Notes: a model not told the origin generated them from the sequence alone. Shown: positions 1 through 8,939, counted from the first letter of the stretch. The stretch: DNA of 64,000 nt from Roseiarcus sp963820795 (GCA_963820795.1 CAWGBJ010000002.1:186001-250000); one strand, 5' to 3'. A program made the numbers and translations.

Positions 1-569
1 ACCAGGTCCTTGACGCCGAAGCCGTTGGCGGGACCGCCGATCGCCGGCGGGCGGGCGGGGTTTGGCTCAGCGAACCATTTTAGCGAGCGCTCGCGCACCC
101 CCTCCCGGTCGCGCTCGTTGTCCGCGATCGCGTATTCCCATTGATTGGTCGTCGGCAACCGCGCCCCCCGCGCGCGGCAATAGGCCTCGGCGGCGAACCA
201 GGAGACGTTGGTCACCGGTTCGTCGCGCGCTTCGGCGTCGGCGAGCGCGAGGTCGCCGGACCAGCGCCTGAGATAGAGGTCGTCGGCGAACAAGGCCTTG
301 ATCCGGGATCGCCGCCACTCGGCAGAGGCGGTCACGAAATCGAGAAACTCGGCATTGGTCACCGGTTCGACGTCGAGCCAGAAGGCGCCGATCGTCACTA
401 CGTTCGGCGGCGCTGGAGCGGATGCGTTCGGCATTTGCAGGCGCTGGAACGGGGTGTAGCTTCCCGCCGGCAGGAGAACCATGCCAGCGCGGCTGTCCTC
501 CGCGCTGGAGGCCGCCGCCGCCCAGACGATGAGCGCCGCCGCCGCAACATTCGCGCGCGAATGCTTCAT
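1..569 (-). CDS. nirV: NirV-like formylglycine-generating-enzyme (SUMF1) family protein, 3' end outside window
   Basis: The visible 189 residues start with a hydrophobic signal-like segment (Ala-rich, residues 8-22) and then show SUMF1/FGE-sulfatase domain signatures: GAFWLDVEPVTNAEF, PVTNVSWFAAEAYC and LPTTNQWEYA. Proteins of this family sit beside copper nitrite reductase genes in many denitrifiers and are called NirV; their exact role is unsettled. The ATG overlaps the nirK stop codon by four bases (ATGA), so it is probably translated together with nirK. The C-terminal half, where the family's catalytic residues would lie, is beyond position 1. Family membership is clear; the symbol rests on the neighbour. 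Confidence 0.85.
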   Translation of the reverse strand, partial: MKHSRANVAAAALIVWAAAASSAEDSRAGMVLLPAGSYTPFQRLQMPNASAPAPPNVVTIGAFWLDVEPVTNAEFLDFVTASAEWRRSRIKALFADDLYLRRWSGDLALADAEARDEPVTNVSWFAAEAYCRARGARLPTTNQWEYAIADNERDREGVRERSLKWFAEPNPARPPAIGGPANGFGVKDL

Positions 570-2008
570 TGGCTCTTCGCTTTGACGCGATAGGCGCTGA
601 CCTCGGCCGGCGTGACCTCGAGACCCGAATTGCCCCACTTCGAATAGACGTAGGTCAGCACGTCGGCGATGTCCTCGTCGGAAAGGCTCCAGGCGGGCAT
701 CACGCCATTGAAGTCGTGGCCGTTGACGGTGAGTTTGGTTTCGAGGCCGCCGGTGACGGTCTTGATGGCGCGGATCTTGTCGCCGTTGAGATAGTCGGAC
801 TTCGCCAGCGGCGGGAACGCGTCGGGCACGCCCTCGCCGTTCTCCTGATGGCAGGCCTGGCAATTATTGGCGAATATCCCAGCGCCGATTTCGATGCGCT
901 CGGCCTTGGTCTTGGCCGCCGGGACGGCGACCGGGTTTTGGCCGGCGACGCGGATGCCCGTCCCCTCGGGCTGGTAAACGAGGTCGAACTGCTTGCCGGA
1001 ATAAACAAGCTTGTCCTCCGGGCCGCTCACCTTGAGCTGGGCCAGGGCGCCGCGATTGAAGGCCCGCTCGATCGAGTGATCGACGATGATGAAAGTGCCG
1101 GGCACGCTCATCCGGAACTGGACGATCGCCGCGCCGCCGGCAGGGATCAAAGTCGTCTGCACATTGTGGGTGGGCAGGCTCAGATTTCCTTCAGAATAGA
1201 CAGTGTCGAAAATTTGGCCGATGACATGGAACGAGGAGACAAGGTTCGGCCCGCCGTCGCCGACGAACAAGCGCACCGTCTCGCCGACGTTCGCCGTCAG
1301 CGCCTTGTTGCCGACCGTCGAGCCGACCGAGCCGTTGAACACCACATATTCCGGCTTCTCGTCGATGACCTTGGCCATGCTGAACGGCTGCAGGCCCTGC
1401 TCGCCGTTCTTGCCCTCGGTGTAGAAGTCGCCCTGCATCAGATAGTACTCGTGGTCTACCTTTGGCAGGCCGCCCTTCGGCTCGACCATGATCATGCCGT
1501 ACATGCCGTTGCCGATGTGCATGGCGACCGGCGCAGTCGCGCAGTGATAGACGAACAGCCCCGGGTTCAGCGCCTTGAACGAGAAGACCGAGCTGTGGCC
1601 GGGCGCCGTCAGCGAGGCCGCCGCGCCGCCGCCGGGGCCGTTCACCGCATGTAGGTCGATGTTGTGCGGATTTTTGTTGTCTGGATGATTGTCGAGATGC
1701 ATCTCGACCTCGTCGCCCTCGCGGATGCGGATGAACTTGCCCGGCACGTGGCCGCCGAAAGTCCAAAAGGTGTAGCGGACGCCGTCCGCGAGCCGTCCCT
1801 CGAGCTCCCTGACTTCCAGATGCACGATAATCTTGGTCGCGTGATCGCGATGGATCGGCGGCGGCACGTTCGGCGCGTCGGTCAGGACCGCGTTCTCCTC
1901 GCCGACGATCGGCTCGTTGAGATTGTCCTCGCGCGAGGCGGCATAGGCGACGCCGGCGACGAGGAGCGCGGCGACCGCCGCGCCCGACCGAAATGCCCGA
2001 ACCATCAT
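566..2008 (-). CDS. nirK: Copper nitrite reductase with C-terminal cytochrome c domain
   Basis: This is a 480-residue three-domain NirK that reduces nitrite to nitric oxide in the periplasm. A signal peptide (residues 1-24) is followed by two cupredoxin domains. Visible copper ligands are H115 (type 1), D118 and H120 (type 2), H155 (type 2), C156, H164 and M169 (type 1), H261 and H311. A c-type cytochrome domain follows, with CQACH at 383-387 and a likely axial Met437. Fused heme domains of this kind are known from Ralstonia-type NirK and probably hand electrons to the type 1 copper. The start was chosen at the first of two adjacent ATGs, preceded by GGGGAG. An FNR-type palindrome lies about 75 bp upstream. 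Confidence 0.95.
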   Translation of the reverse strand: MMVRAFRSGAAVAALLVAGVAYAASREDNLNEPIVGEENAVLTDAPNVPPPIHRDHATKIIVHLEVRELEGRLADGVRYTFWTFGGHVPGKFIRIREGDEVEMHLDNHPDNKNPHNIDLHAVNGPGGGAAASLTAPGHSSVFSFKALNPGLFVYHCATAPVAMHIGNGMYGMIMVEPKGGLPKVDHEYYLMQGDFYTEGKNGEQGLQPFSMAKVIDEKPEYVVFNGSVGSTVGNKALTANVGETVRLFVGDGGPNLVSSFHVIGQIFDTVYSEGNLSLPTHNVQTTLIPAGGAAIVQFRMSVPGTFIIVDHSIERAFNRGALAQLKVSGPEDKLVYSGKQFDLVYQPEGTGIRVAGQNPVAVPAAKTKAERIEIGAGIFANNCQACHQENGEGVPDAFPPLAKSDYLNGDKIRAIKTVTGGLETKLTVNGHDFNGVMPAWSLSDEDIADVLTYVYSKWGNSGLEVTPAEVSAYRVKAKSQ

Positions 2009-2081
2009 TTTGCTCCCCGCCCGCTTTTTCGCGCGCGTCTCGCTACGGGAGGCGTTCCTACGCCGCTTCGTCGGCGACGCC

Positions 2082-2095
2082 TTGACTTTCGTCAA
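2082..2095. promoter_or_regulatory. FNR/Dnr-type palindrome upstream of nirK
   Basis: TTGACTTTCGTCAA is a perfect TTGAC-N4-GTCAA palindrome, matching the layout of FNR/DNR operators. Its centre is about 80 bp before the nirK start, which fits a site near -41.5 of an activated promoter with a short leader. The regulator at 2958 is the obvious candidate to bind it; that link is inferred. Confidence 0.75.
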
Positions 2096-2253
2096 GTGCG
2101 CATGGCGCACTTTGCGCATGCAATTAGGCGGACGCGTTCGATTTCGCGGCCGAAGGCCTCTCCCGCTCGACTCCGCTCGGTCACGCCGCGCGCCGTGGCG
2201 ACGCCTCTGCGCGACAAAGAATTTGATTTCTGCGGTAACCGACCTCGGGGTCG

Positions 2254-2730
2254 TCACCCGAATATCCCCCCGTGTGCGCCGGCGACGGCGCCGAAGATTG
2301 TGACGATCCCCGCCGCGAGCAGGACGCGGTGGACGCGCGACAGACGGGCGAGGAGCGCGGCGGGATCCTCGGCGGCCATCGCGGCGATGCGGCGGTGCGC
2401 CAGCGGTTCGACGACGAAGACGATCAGCATGAACAGCGCCCACAGCAGGATCATGGCGTCCATCCACCAACCCGCCGGTTCGGCGAAGAGGGGCCACAGA
2501 TCGAGGCGCCAAGTCATCCAGAATCCGGCCGCGCCCGCCAGCGGAATGGTGAAGCGCACCTGCGCCGCGAAGCGCTTCTCGACCGCCTCGAACAGAGCCC
2601 AGCCCTTTTTCGCATCTCCGCAGGCTCGTGCGAGCGGCAGCGCAACGAGCGTCACGAAGGCGACGCCGCCGATCCAGTGGGCGACGAAGAGGACATGCAA
2701 GGCGCGGGCGAGTTCGATGTCGTCGATCAC
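2254..2730 (-). CDS. Four-helix integral membrane protein, CopD-like
   Basis: The 158-residue product is almost wholly hydrophobic with about four membrane spans. His residues occur near the first helix (ARALHVLFVAHWIGG) and in the last third (SRVHRVLLAAG). The layout resembles the C-terminal membrane part of CopD-type copper proteins, but the match is by general pattern only. The start is a GTG; no ATG lies in the membrane-protein frame near it. It lies between nirK and the Dnr-type regulator, transcribed toward nirK, and an FNR-type site sits 71 bp upstream, so a role in nitrite, NO or copper handling is plausible. Function is not known. Confidence 0.65.
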   Translation of the reverse strand: MIDDIELARALHVLFVAHWIGGVAFVTLVALPLARACGDAKKGWALFEAVEKRFAAQVRFTIPLAGAAGFWMTWRLDLWPLFAEPAGWWMDAMILLWALFMLIVFVVEPLAHRRIAAMAAEDPAALLARLSRVHRVLLAAGIVTIFGAVAGAHGGIFG

Positions 2731-2800
2731 TGCTGGCTCACGAAGCTGCCTATTGCCGGGTCGGCGACCGCAACGATAGACGCCTACGCGGCGCCCGCTC

Positions 2801-2814
2801 TTGACCCTTGTTAA
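2801..2814. promoter_or_regulatory. FNR/Dnr-type palindrome in the divergent intergenic region
   Basis: TTGACCCTTGTTAA fits TTGAC-N4-GTTAA, with one mismatch between arms. It lies between the membrane protein gene (start 2730) and the regulator gene (start 2958). The spacing to 2730 matches that of the nirK site to nirK, so it most likely drives the membrane protein gene and may also give autoregulation. Confidence 0.65.
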
Positions 2815-2957
2815 GCCGAAAGGGCGGAATTCGCGACTTGTGTCTGTCAGTTGCCGCAAAGACCGCCAGCAAAGGGCGTGCGCGCGCCCCGGGCGCCACC
2901 CGGGCCGCGTGCGCTGCCAATCCAGTCTTGCTATGCACTGTCCCGCAAGGGAACGGC

Positions 2958-3662
2958 ATGGCTCTTTCGGCGCGGGACTGGGACATCGTCATGCGGACGC
3001 CGCTGTTCAAGGCGATGGGCGCGACGATTTCACGCACCATGATCGCCGATCGCTCGCCGCGAACCTATGCGCGAGGCGAGACGCTGTTCGAACAGGGCGA
3101 TCCTGCCGACGGATTCTTCTGCCTGATCGATGGCTGGGCCAAGCTCTATCGCCTGCGTGAGGGCGGCGAGGAGGTGGTCGTGGCGATCTTCTCCGCCGGC
3201 GAGACTTTTGCCGAGGTCGCGATGTTCCTCGGCGGCCGCTATCCGGCGAGTTGCGAGGCGGTTTCGCCCGCGCGCATCCTCAAGATCGACGCGGCCAACC
3301 TGCGTCGCGCCGTGCTCGAGCAGCCACAACTGGCCTTCGACATGCTGGCCGCGGCCTCGATGCGGCTGAGGCAATTGGTCGACGAGATCGAGCAGCTCAA
3401 GGCTCGCTCCGCCCCGCAGCGCATCGCCGACTTTTTCGTCAAGCAGGCCAATTGCGCCGCGGGTGCGGCGCGGATCGCGCTGCCCTACGAGAAGGCCTTG
3501 ATCGCGAGCCGGCTCGGCATGAAACCGGAGAGTTTTTCCCGCGCGCTCGGAAAGCTCGGTCGATTCGGCGTCGTTGTCGAGGGCGAAAGCGTCAGCATCA
3601 GCGACGTTGCGAAGCTGGCTGCATTCGCTGAAGGCCACGCCGCGCCGGGCGACATTTCGTGA
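2958..3662 (+). CDS. Crp/Fnr-family transcriptional regulator, Dnr/NnrR type
   Basis: The 234-residue protein has an N-terminal cyclic-nucleotide-binding-like beta barrel (about residues 15-130, with the GFFCLIDGWAKLYRL strand pattern), a dimer helix (MRLRQLVDEIEQLKAR) and a Crp-type helix-turn-helix (EKALIASRLGMKPESFSRALG). The N-terminal cysteine cluster of oxygen-sensing FNR is absent, so it fits the NO-responsive Dnr/NnrR group rather than true FNR. AAGGGA precedes the ATG; longer in-frame starts upstream lack a ribosome site. Its place beside nirK and two matching palindromes makes it the likely activator of the local denitrification genes. Confidence 0.85.
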   Translation: MALSARDWDIVMRTPLFKAMGATISRTMIADRSPRTYARGETLFEQGDPADGFFCLIDGWAKLYRLREGGEEVVVAIFSAGETFAEVAMFLGGRYPASCEAVSPARILKIDAANLRRAVLEQPQLAFDMLAAASMRLRQLVDEIEQLKARSAPQRIADFFVKQANCAAGAARIALPYEKALIASRLGMKPESFSRALGKLGRFGVVVEGESVSISDVAKLAAFAEGHAAPGDIS

Positions 3663-3916
3663 GCCTGCGACCCTCGCTGCAGATTTCACCTGTCCCGTCG
3701 GCCGGGGCTGCGCCCATGGGCGAGGGTGTCGGTTGGCGAAACTGCGGCCGGTTCTTTCGCCCGATCATACGGCGATCACAATCCCTCGGCATGAATCCCC
3801 TTCGCCGTAGAATTGGCGGCGGGGAACGAACGCGATCCGGGCGGGGGCTCCAGAAGAGTTGGCTGTCCTGTTGCCGGGCGGAACCCCCGTATGGCCAATA
3901 TGGGAGGGAGGATCGC

Positions 3917-4714
3917 ATGCGGATCATCGTCGCCAGCGTCGCCATTGTCGCGCTCGCCGCTCTGGGGGGGTGCGCCAAGGGGGACAAGGGAGACACGGGA
4001 GCGGCCGGCCCGCCGGGACCGCAGGGCGCAGTCGGGCCGGCGGGTCCGCCCGGCCCCAAGGGCGAGGCGGGGACGATTGGCCCGCCGGGCCCGCCAGGGC
4101 CGAAGGGCGAGGTCGGCGCGGCCGGACCACCCGGACCCAAGGGCGACCCAGGGCCTGTCGGGAAGCCCGGCCCCGAAGGGCCGCCCGGACCAAAGGGCGA
4201 ACAGGGCGCGACGGGGATCGCTGGTCTGCCGGGACCCAAGGGCGACGCGGGGCCTCCGGGACCGCAAGGCGCACAGGGGGCCAAAGGCGATCCCGGCGCC
4301 GTGGGGCCGCCTGGACCGCAGGGACCCAAGGGCGAGGCGGGACCGATCGGCGCTGCGGGACCGCCGGGTCCCAAGGGCGAGGCGGGAGCGATCGGCGCTG
4401 CGGGACCGCCGGGTCCAAAGGGCGAGGCGGGAGCGACCGGTCCCGCGGGACCGCCGGGTCCAAAGGGCGATGCCGGGCCGCCGGGTCCGGCGGGGCCGCC
4501 CGGACCTCCAGGCCCGCCGAGAGCCGCGTCCGCCGAGGGCGCCCGCCTGCGGGTCGTCGTCGGCCAGGCCATGGCGGCATGCGGTCCGGGCGAGATCATG
4601 ATCGGCGCCTACTGCACCGGCGCCAATGCGACGCTCAGCCTTGACGGCATGACGGGGGCGCACTGCGACGGCGATCCCAACGTCAAGGCGGTCGTAAGCT
4701 GCGCGACCAAATAG
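3917..4714 (+). CDS. Collagen-like lipoprotein with Gly-X-Y repeats
   Basis: The 265-residue product opens with a lipoprotein signal peptide (lipobox LGGC near residue 19), so it should be anchored to a membrane by a lipidated cysteine. From about residue 22 to 205 it is a nearly unbroken Gly-X-Y tract rich in GPPGPKGEAG and GPPGPQG triplets, able in principle to form a collagen-type triple helix. A 60-residue C-terminal cap follows with four cysteines (MAACGPGE, AYCTG, AHCDG, VSCATK), probably two disulfides. GGGAGGGAGG precedes the ATG. The gene stands alone between the regulator and a convergent hydrolase gene. Function is unknown; surface adhesion or a scaffold is a guess. Confidence 0.85.
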   Translation: MRIIVASVAIVALAALGGCAKGDKGDTGAAGPPGPQGAVGPAGPPGPKGEAGTIGPPGPPGPKGEVGAAGPPGPKGDPGPVGKPGPEGPPGPKGEQGATGIAGLPGPKGDAGPPGPQGAQGAKGDPGAVGPPGPQGPKGEAGPIGAAGPPGPKGEAGAIGAAGPPGPKGEAGATGPAGPPGPKGDAGPPGPAGPPGPPGPPRAASAEGARLRVVVGQAMAACGPGEIMIGAYCTGANATLSLDGMTGAHCDGDPNVKAVVSCATK

Positions 4715-4817
4715 AACCCCGCCAAAGGCAGGATCGGGAGGGCGCTTCCGATCCCGCTCTCCCTCAAAACCCCTGCCAACAGGGACAAAAGGCGGACGTG
4801 CCGCGTTGCTTCTCGGG

Positions 4818-5750
4818 TCAAGCCCTCGCCGGCAGACTGTTCAGGAAAGAGCCCAAGGGCTCGGCCCACAGTTCGCCATGGAAAATCCCGTGGTGACCGC
4901 ACCCGCCGGGCAGCACCATCAGGCGGCCCGAAGACAGGCGCGCCACTGTCTCCCTCGTCACGGTCAGCCCGATCGGAGTCACCTCGTCGTCGGCAAAGTT
5001 GATCGCCAGCAGCGGCGCTTCGATTCGGTCGATTGCGGGGGCGGGGTCGTAGTCGGCTGAGCTCCTGAAATCATAGAGAAGGTCAATCGCATCGCGACCA
5101 CGAAATTGCGCCGCCAGCTGGTCGCAGTAGGCAAGCGTCATCGTCCGATCCGGCCCTGCCTCCTGCAGCCGCACCGGATTGCCAGCCATCATGGCGGCCA
5201 GCGACGCCGCGGTTTGCGCCCATCGCGTCGGCGGTCGCGCAGGATCATAGTCGCCGCCGCGCCAATCGGGGTCGTCGACGATGGCGCGGATGACGATCTC
5301 GCGCCACATGAGGTTGCGGCAGCTGATCTGCATCGGCATAGCGGCCACCGGGACGAGCGCGTCCATCGCATCCGGGAAGCGCTCGCCCCAGAGCCAGGTC
5401 TGCATGCCGCCCTGGGAGACGCCGGCGACCAGCTTCAGATGGTCAACGCCAATAACCTCGAGCATCGCGCGCTGCGCCTCGACCTGATCGATGTAGCCGT
5501 ATCGGGGGAAGTTCGCTCGCATGCCGTCCGAGGGCTTCGACGACCCGCCGGCGCCAATCCCGTCAGGCATCACCAGGTAATAACGCTGCGCGTCCAGCGG
5601 CTGGCCCGCCCGAAACAGAGAGTCGGCCAGGCTGGGCATCAGGAAGTCCTTGCCGATCCTGCCGGTTCCACGCAGCAGCAGAACGGCGTTGCTGATCTTG
5701 CCCGAGGCGTCGCGTTGCGGCGCGCCGAACGCCGTATAGTGCAACCTCAA
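4818..5750 (-). CDS. Alpha/beta hydrolase of the MetX (homoserine acetyltransferase-like) family, start uncertain
   Basis: The protein carries a MetX-type alpha/beta-hydrolase fold: the nucleophile elbow GVSQGGMQ, the acid loop FADDEVTP and the histidine loop GCGHHG. The frame stays open to 5849 and the extra residues (FAFHVGDRLPVLRLHY) look like the normal N-terminal strand of this family, yet there is no ATG or GTG before the stop at 5850-5852. The listed start is a TTG inside the conserved region. The gene therefore appears to have lost its true start and signal peptide, or an indel hides it. The substrate is not predictable; many relatives are hydrolases rather than acetyltransferases. 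Confidence 0.7.
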   Translation of the reverse strand: MRLHYTAFGAPQRDASGKISNAVLLLRGTGRIGKDFLMPSLADSLFRAGQPLDAQRYYLVMPDGIGAGGSSKPSDGMRANFPRYGYIDQVEAQRAMLEVIGVDHLKLVAGVSQGGMQTWLWGERFPDAMDALVPVAAMPMQISCRNLMWREIVIRAIVDDPDWRGGDYDPARPPTRWAQTAASLAAMMAGNPVRLQEAGPDRTMTLAYCDQLAAQFRGRDAIDLLYDFRSSADYDPAPAIDRIEAPLLAINFADDEVTPIGLTVTRETVARLSSGRLMVLPGGCGHHGIFHGELWAEPLGSFLNSLPARA

Positions 5751-5916
5751 GACTGGCAGGCGATCGCCGACGTGGAAGGCGAACTCGCGCAGCTCTACGG
5801 CGCCCTCGTACGCTTGCGTGTCTCCCCAGCCCTCCGGTTGGAATCGAGTCTACTACGGCGGCGCGCCGGAACAATCGGCCCCGCGCGAGGTTCCTTTTGG
5901 TGTCGCGGAGGTGCTT

Positions 5917-6288
5917 ATGGTCGGTCAACGCGTTTGGGCGATTCCCGAAGGTTACATTCCCGGTCGTTCCTTCAGTCAGCAGCACGCTCTCGTCTCGCAT
6001 GAGGCGGCCTGCATCCTCAACGCGAGCGACGATCCGGCGCAGATTGAGATCACCATCTATTTCACCGACCGCGATCCGGTCGGCCCCTACCGCGTGACGG
6101 TGGAAGGGCGCCGAACGCGGCATCTGCGCTTCAACGATCTCGACGATCCGGAGCCCGTGCCGCGCGACACATCCTACGCCTCGGTCATCCGCTCCAGCGT
6201 GCCGATCGTCGTCCAGCACACAAGGCTCGATTCGCGCGATCCGCATATCGCCGTTCTGAGCACAATTGCTTTCCCGGTGGAATCATGA
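5917..6288 (+). CDS. Anabaena sensory rhodopsin transducer (ASRT) family protein
   Basis: The 123-residue protein matches the ASRT superfamily along its whole length: WAIPEGYIP, SHEAACILNA, IEITIYFTDRDPVGPY, RRTRHLRFNDL and VPIVVQHTRLDSR. The founding member is a soluble tetramer that couples to a sensory rhodopsin in Anabaena, but most relatives have no rhodopsin nearby and the fold has been proposed to bind small ligands such as sugars. No rhodopsin gene lies in this window. AGGTG precedes the ATG. Its stop overlaps the start of the SDR gene by four bases, and a sugar-oxidation operon follows, which supports a metabolic role. Confidence 0.88.
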   Translation: MVGQRVWAIPEGYIPGRSFSQQHALVSHEAACILNASDDPAQIEITIYFTDRDPVGPYRVTVEGRRTRHLRFNDLDDPEPVPRDTSYASVIRSSVPIVVQHTRLDSRDPHIAVLSTIAFPVES

Positions 6289-7314
6289 GCGCCAAACCCC
6301 GCACCGTCATCATCACCGGCGCAACCGCCGGCGTCGGCCGCGCCATCGCCCGCCGGTTCGCCGTCGCGGGCGACCGGGTCGGCCTCATCGCGCGCGACGC
6401 CGCGGCGCTCGCGGACGTCAAGCGCGAGCTCGAGAGCTCTCGGGGTCGAGACCGCGACGGAAGCGGTCGACGTCGCCGACGCGGAGGCTTTGTTCGCCGC
6501 CGCCTCCCGGCTCGAGGACAGGCTCGGGCCGATCGACGTCTGGATCAACGACGCGATGGAGACGGTCTTCTCGCCCGTGGCGGAAATCGGCCCCGACGAA
6601 TTCAAGCGCGTGACCGAGGTGACCTATCTCGGCTTCGTCTACGGCACGATGGCGGCGCTGAAATCGATGCGCCCGCGCAAGCGCGGCCGCATCATCCAGA
6701 TCGGCTCGGCGCTCGCCTATCGCGGCATCCCGCTGCAGGCCGCCTATTGCGGCTCGAAGCACGCGATCCGCGGCTTCACCAACAGCCTACGCGCCGAACT
6801 CATCGCGGAGGGCTCGCGGATTTCCGTGTCGATCATCGAATTGCCTGCGGTCAATACGCCGCAATTCGACTGGGCGCGCGTGCATCTCAGCCATACGCCG
6901 AGGCCGATGGGGAAACCGGTTGAGCCCGAAGTCGTCGCCGATTCCGTCTATCGCGTTTCTCACGGGATGTGGCGCGAGTACTGGCTCGGGAGGTCGACCA
7001 TCCTGCTCATTCTCGGCAACTTCGTGCTGCCGGGGGCGCTCGACCATTATCTGGCGCGCACCGCCATCAAGGGACAGCAGACGAAGACGCCGGCTCTGCC
7101 CGGCCGTCCCGACAACCTCGAGCATCCGATTACGCCGCTCCACCGCACGCGCGGCTCATTCAGCGAGGAGGCGCAAAACCAGGCGCCGCTCGTCATCGGC
7201 GAGGTCGCGCGGTTGGGAACGGTGGCGGCGGGCGCGTTCGTCTTCTTCGTCGCCGGCGCGCTTTATTCGTCCCTCGGAAGGGTCAGAGCTCGCCGCGGCC
7301 CGCCATCGCCCTGA
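6285..7314 (+). CDS. Short-chain dehydrogenase/reductase, interrupted by one frameshift
   Basis: The N-terminal part carries the Rossmann NAD(P) motif TGATAGVGRAIA; the rest, in another frame, carries the catalytic YCGSKHA (YxxxK) and the strand RIIQIGSA. The reading frame changes near 6437-6446, where one extra base is needed to join the halves. With that fixed it is about 342 residues, with a C-terminal extension ending in a hydrophobic helix (AAGAFVFFVAGALY) that could anchor it to the membrane. It is translationally coupled to the ASRT gene (ATGA overlap) and converges on the GMC gene with a 32-base overlap. The substrate is not predictable. Confidence 0.8.
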
Positions 7315-8939
7315 TCCGGTCGGCGGTGCGGCAGGCGATCGCCTGAATTGTCAGCGACGGATTGACGCCGCCGACCGTCGGAAACACCGAGCCGTCGCAA
7401 ATCCAGAGGTTCGGAATGTCCCACGACCGGCAATCGGCGTTGACGACGCTGGTCGCCGGGTCGTTGCCCATGCGGGCGGTGCCGTTCAGATGGGCGGTGT
7501 CGTCGGTCTCGTCCCAGATGTCGCGCGCGTCCGTCGCCTCGAGCGCCTGGCGCATGAAGCCGAGCGCATGCCTGATGAGCCGCTTGTCGTTGTCGCAGTA
7601 GGAAAAGGTGACGCGGGCGATCGGCAGGCCGTACTGGTCCCGCTCGTCGGCGAGCGTCACCCGATTGCGTTCCTGCGGCATGGTTTCGCCGACGATCTTG
7701 AGCCCGACCTGATGGTTGTAATGCTTCATCTCGTCGATCAGACGGTCTGGCCCCAGAGACCCCGCTTCGACGATTCCGTTCCTCCCCATAGGGCCGGCAG
7801 CGGCCCCTGGCTCATGTAGGCGTAGCCGCCGAAGAAGTCCTTGCCCTCGTCGGCGTAGTTCCAGTGCTCGGTCAGCGCGAGCGACGGCGGACCCTTGTAG
7901 GAGCGGATTTCCCGCTCCGATCAGCCCCCAGACGGCCTGGTTCGCCTGCACCATCAGGTTCTTGCCGACCAGACCGGAGGAATTGGCGAGGCCGTCGGGA
8001 AACTTGGCGCTTGCCGAATTGAGCAGGAGCCGCGGCGTCTCGATCGCGTAGCCGGCGACGACGACGTTCCTCGCCTTCTGGAAGCGCCAGCGGCCCTCGC
8101 GATGGTAGTTCACTCCGGTGACCCGGCCGGCGACGTCGTGCTCGACCCGGCCGACCATCGCCAGATCGCGGATTTCGGCGCCGGCGGCGAGCGCCCGCGG
8201 CAGCCAGGTGACGAGCACGCTCTGCTTGGCGTTGGTCGAGCAGCCGATCACGCACATGCCGCGATAGACGCAAGGGTGCGCATGCCCGCGCGGCGCCGAG
8301 AGCGTGGCGAGCGGCGTCGGCGTCCAGTCGATACCGAGCGCCTCGGCGCCCTCGGCGAGAACGAGCGCAGCGGCGTTGAGCTCGTGCGGCCGATAAGGGT
8401 AGCGCGGCCGCTTCGGTCCCCAGGGGTAGTTGACGGGGCCGGAGATCTTCAGCGCCTGCTCGACCTCGCGGTAGTAGGTCCACATTTCCCGCCAGTCGAG
8501 CGGCCAGTCGGCGCCATAGCCGAGCTTGGTGCGCGCCTTGAACCATTCGGGCCGGAAGCGCAGCGACACCATGGCGAAGTGGACGGTCGAGCCGCCGACC
8601 GACTTGGCCTGAATTGTTCTGGCCGAGCTCCAGCGGGTTCTCGCCGTCGACGATCCGCTCGTCCGTCCAGTAGAGCTTCGTCTGCTCGCGCTCGTCGGAG
8701 GCGAAATCCTCGAGCGGCCGCCAATAGGGACCGGCGTCGAGCGCGACGACCGAGAAGCCGTATTCCGCCAGCTTGCAGGCTAGGGTGCCGCCGCCCGCGC
8801 CGGTGCCGACGATGGCGAAATCGACCGCTTCGTCGTCGCTGTAGCAGCGCATCGGCGTCCAGCCGCCCGGCCGGAAAACGTCCGGCGCGCGGCCGTCAGT
8901 CGCCCGTGGGCGCTGCTCCGCATCATCCAATACGGGCAT
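7283..8939 (-). pseudogene. GMC-family FAD oxidoreductase (gluconate 2-dehydrogenase-like large subunit), frameshifted
   Basis: The N-terminus shows the FAD-binding GTGAGGG motif (FAIVGTGAGGGTLACKLAE) and the C-terminus the GMC pattern HLNGTARMG ... ICDGSVFPTVGGVNPS. Conserved internal blocks (CVYRGMCVIGCSTNAK, MSQGPLPALWGG) are all present but fall in different frames; shifts lie near 8615, 7915 and 7755. No internal stop occurs in the repaired protein, which would be about 550 residues. The family oxidises sugars, polyols or gluconate and passes electrons to a partner. It is the last gene of a four-gene operon. Start is ATG 8939 or GTG 8945, overlapping the upstream gene. Confidence 0.75.

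Noticed and set aside
3917..4520. Short direct repeats that look like a CRISPR or tandem array
   Set aside because: They are Gly-X-Y codons of the collagen-like gene; spacing is a multiple of nine bases and no spacers exist.
4715..4790. Terminator after the collagen-like gene
   Set aside because: GATCGGGAG and CGATCCCGCTC pair only imperfectly, with no T run.
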